From the NCBI GenBank assembly GCA_964604045.1, contig CAZRXM010000030.1:1-13044 (forward strand): a stretch of 13,044 bases of DNA, read 5' to 3'. This document shows, one piece after another, positions 12,261 to 13,044 of this stretch. Position 1 is the first letter of the stretch; each line of letters begins with the position of its first letter. The notes under the pieces were generated by a model. The model ran no database searches, was not told where the DNA came from, and saw nothing but the letters and a program-made list of their open reading frames with translations. A program made the position numbers and the translations under genes. Source of the stretch: DRVP01 sp964604045 (GTDB lineage Archaea > Thermoproteota > Bathyarchaeia > Bathyarchaeales > Bathycorpusculaceae).

Positions 12261-12557
12261 CTAATAGGGTACAGGTGCTCTGTTTCTGGTCTCCTCGATG
12301 ATTGGCAGAACCTGTTTGAGTTCCCTGAAATACTTGAGAACCGTTATGCCTTTGGGAGTTATGGCGTAAACAATGCGCCTTTTGCCGATAGCTCTTTCCT
12401 CCACAAGGTTTTGCTTGATGAGAAAGTCGAGGTACTCTTTTAAAACGCTACAGTTCACATTAGCCTTATACATGATGTGAGTCAGCTTCAGAGGGCCTCG
12501 ATGGGCTAACACTTTGAGGATATCAATGTACATTTCAAGTTTGGAACGCCTCATCAT
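12261..12557 (-). CDS. Small winged-helix transcriptional regulator
   Basis: A 98-residue one-domain regulator of the archaeal winged-helix type (HTH_45-like). SKLEMYIDILKVLAHRGPLK forms helix 1, THIMYKANVNCSVLKEYLDFLIKQ the helix-turn-helix (about 25-50), and LVEERAIGKRRIVYAITPKG the wing (about 51-70). A final helix follows. Members of this group are common in archaea and mostly uncharacterised. ATG codons are at 12557 and 12554; GAGGT lies 4 and 7 nt upstream respectively, so the second may be preferred. It has its own strong promoter. It lies upstream of the winged-helix/parA pair in the same direction, separated by about 180 bp, and could regulate that operon. Confidence 0.85.
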   Translation of the reverse strand: MMRRSKLEMYIDILKVLAHRGPLKLTHIMYKANVNCSVLKEYLDFLIKQNLVEERAIGKRRIVYAITPKGITVLKYFRELKQVLPIIEETRNRAPVPY

Positions 12558-12583
12558 CTAAACCTCTTTGCCATATTTCCCAA

Positions 12584-12597
12584 ACTTTATATAAAGC
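12584..12597 (-). promoter_or_regulatory. Strong TATA box of the small winged-helix regulator
   Basis: CTTTATATAAAG is a near-ideal and palindromic archaeal TATA box (core 12586-12595). It lies about 33 bases before the ATG at 12557, giving a leader of only a few bases that includes the ribosome binding site. Confidence 0.6.
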
Positions 12598-12629
12598 TTT
12601 TATGGATTGAAACTACGTCTTTTTTCTCT

Positions 12630-12821
12630 TTAATCTCCATTAGTAGCCCTTTTTGCTTGCACACGTTTTAACACGTTTATTCTATTCTGGAAAGCTGTGA
12701 CAAGGTCATCTAGCAATATTTTTTGAAAATCTGTTGACAAACCGGTGAGATTTTCCTTGAAAACTTCAGCCATTTTAACTTTTATACGCCTCCTCTGCTG
12801 AGGGGTAAATTCATGCATCAA
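12630..12821 (-). CDS. Small conserved-looking protein of 63 residues, unknown
   Basis: Although short, this frame has the best ribosome binding site on the minus strand here: GGAGG lies 7 nt before the TTG at 12821 and 10 nt before the ATG at 12818. The product is soluble, charged and probably all-helical: MHEFTPQQRRRIKVKMAEVF, then a second helical part LSTDFQKILLDDLVTAFQNR and a basic tail. There is no cysteine, signal peptide or membrane helix. I do not recognise a family. It is transcribed towards the small winged-helix gene, which has its own promoter 30 bp further on. A hairpin overlapping the ribosome binding site may control translation. Confidence 0.65.
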   Translation of the reverse strand: MMHEFTPQQRRRIKVKMAEVFKENLTGLSTDFQKILLDDLVTAFQNRINVLKRVQAKRATNGD

Positions 12822-12830
12822 GGATTTTCC

Positions 12831-12845
12831 TCCAGTACGACTGGA
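12831..12845. promoter_or_regulatory. Inverted repeat overlapping the ribosome binding site of the 63-residue protein
   Basis: TCCAGT-ACG-ACTGGA is a perfect 6-bp inverted repeat. In the minus-strand mRNA its 3' arm, ACUGGA, shares bases with the GGAGG Shine-Dalgarno sequence. It could act as an RNA hairpin hiding the site or as an operator near the transcription start. Confidence 0.45.
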
Positions 12846-12856
12846 AATACTCCCAG

Positions 12857-12867
12857 CATATTTAACT
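12857..12867 (-). promoter_or_regulatory. TATA-like box of the 63-residue protein gene
   Basis: AGTTAAATATG on the minus strand is centred near 12862, about 26 bases before 12836. Transcription would begin within or next to the inverted repeat at 12831-12845, leaving a leader of about 15 nt. Confidence 0.4.
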
Positions 12868-12937
12868 AATTTATGAACCCAAAATTTAGATTCAGAATCA
12901 ACTTTTAGAAACCTTCTTCCGCTAAGGGAAGGGGAGG

Positions 12938-12951
12938 ATTAATTTTATATT
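12938..12951 (+). promoter_or_regulatory. TATA box of the nucleotidyltransferase gene
   Basis: ATTAATTTTATATT has the TATA core TTTTATAT, centred near 12946, and predicts initiation around 12972, some 17 nt before the GTG start. It is divergent from the promoter at 12857-12867. Confidence 0.45.
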
Positions 12952-12988
12952 CATCAAGTTGAGAAGGATGTTAATGTGGGGTTGAATA

Positions 12989-13044
12989 GTGGTTACGGTG
13001 TTTACCTCTGGTTTCTTTGACCCGATCCATAGGGGTCACATAGC
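12989..13044 (+). CDS. Nucleotidyltransferase of the cytidylyltransferase-like (HxGH) superfamily, N-terminus only
   Basis: The last 18 full codons read MVTVFTSGFFDPIHRGHI, with the start GTG at 12989. The first strand followed by GFFDPIHRGH is the phosphate-binding HxGH signature of nucleotidyltransferases such as FAD synthase, glycerol-3-phosphate cytidylyltransferase and the RfaE/HldE adenylyltransferase domain. Which of these it is cannot be decided from 18 residues. A stop codon lies two codons upstream, so the start must be this GTG or the GTG at 12998. There is no strong ribosome binding site. Confidence 0.8.
   Translation, partial: MVTVFTSGFFDPIHRGHI

Overview
The window looks like a chromosomal segment of an archaeon. 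It encodes ribosomal protein eL33 (L35Ae, an archaeal/eukaryotic protein), an Hjc-type Holliday junction resolvase and a membrane-anchored LonB protease. Upstream regions carry archaeal BRE/TATA-like boxes, and many starts are TTG or GTG with little or no leader. The mix of genes and moderate G+C would suit a TACK-group lineage such as Bathyarchaeia, but that placement is an inference. I see no rRNA, tRNA, CRISPR array or intact insertion sequence.

Left block (minus strand, 2841 to 1): a DtxR-type metal-dependent repressor, then feoA, then feoB, which leaves the window at position 1 after 634 codons. The three genes overlap or nearly touch. A perfect 7-bp inverted repeat lies at the predicted transcription start, so the regulator probably controls its own iron-uptake operon. 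After an AT-rich gap come a GNAT acetyltransferase and a YjbQ/UPF0047 enzyme (4348 to 3369, minus). Then follows about 780 bp without a recognisable gene; it holds a plus-strand promoter-like site, two small ORFs and a stem-plus-T-run terminator.

Middle block (plus strand, 5134 to 9804): lonB, the Hjc-like resolvase, eL33, and a class-III PLP aminotransferase of the glutamate-1-semialdehyde aminomutase type. The last has its own promoter, and its start appears to be downstream of the longest ORF start. It ends tail to tail with mobA, overlapping it by 18 bp.

Right block (minus strand, 12821 to 9787): a 63-residue unknown protein, a small winged-helix regulator, a coiled-coil/winged-helix protein directly followed by a ParA/MinD-type ATPase, a decayed four-helix membrane protein gene, and mobA. 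At the right edge a divergent plus-strand gene begins, coding for a nucleotidyltransferase with the FDPIHRGH signature.

The items most worth a second look are the winged-helix/ParA pair as a possible non-ParB positioning module, the broken membrane-protein gene (one stop plus one frameshift, each exactly locatable), the operator of the feo operon, the hybrid metal site of its regulator, the lengthened Ser-Lys spacing in Lon, and the orphan transcription unit upstream of lon.
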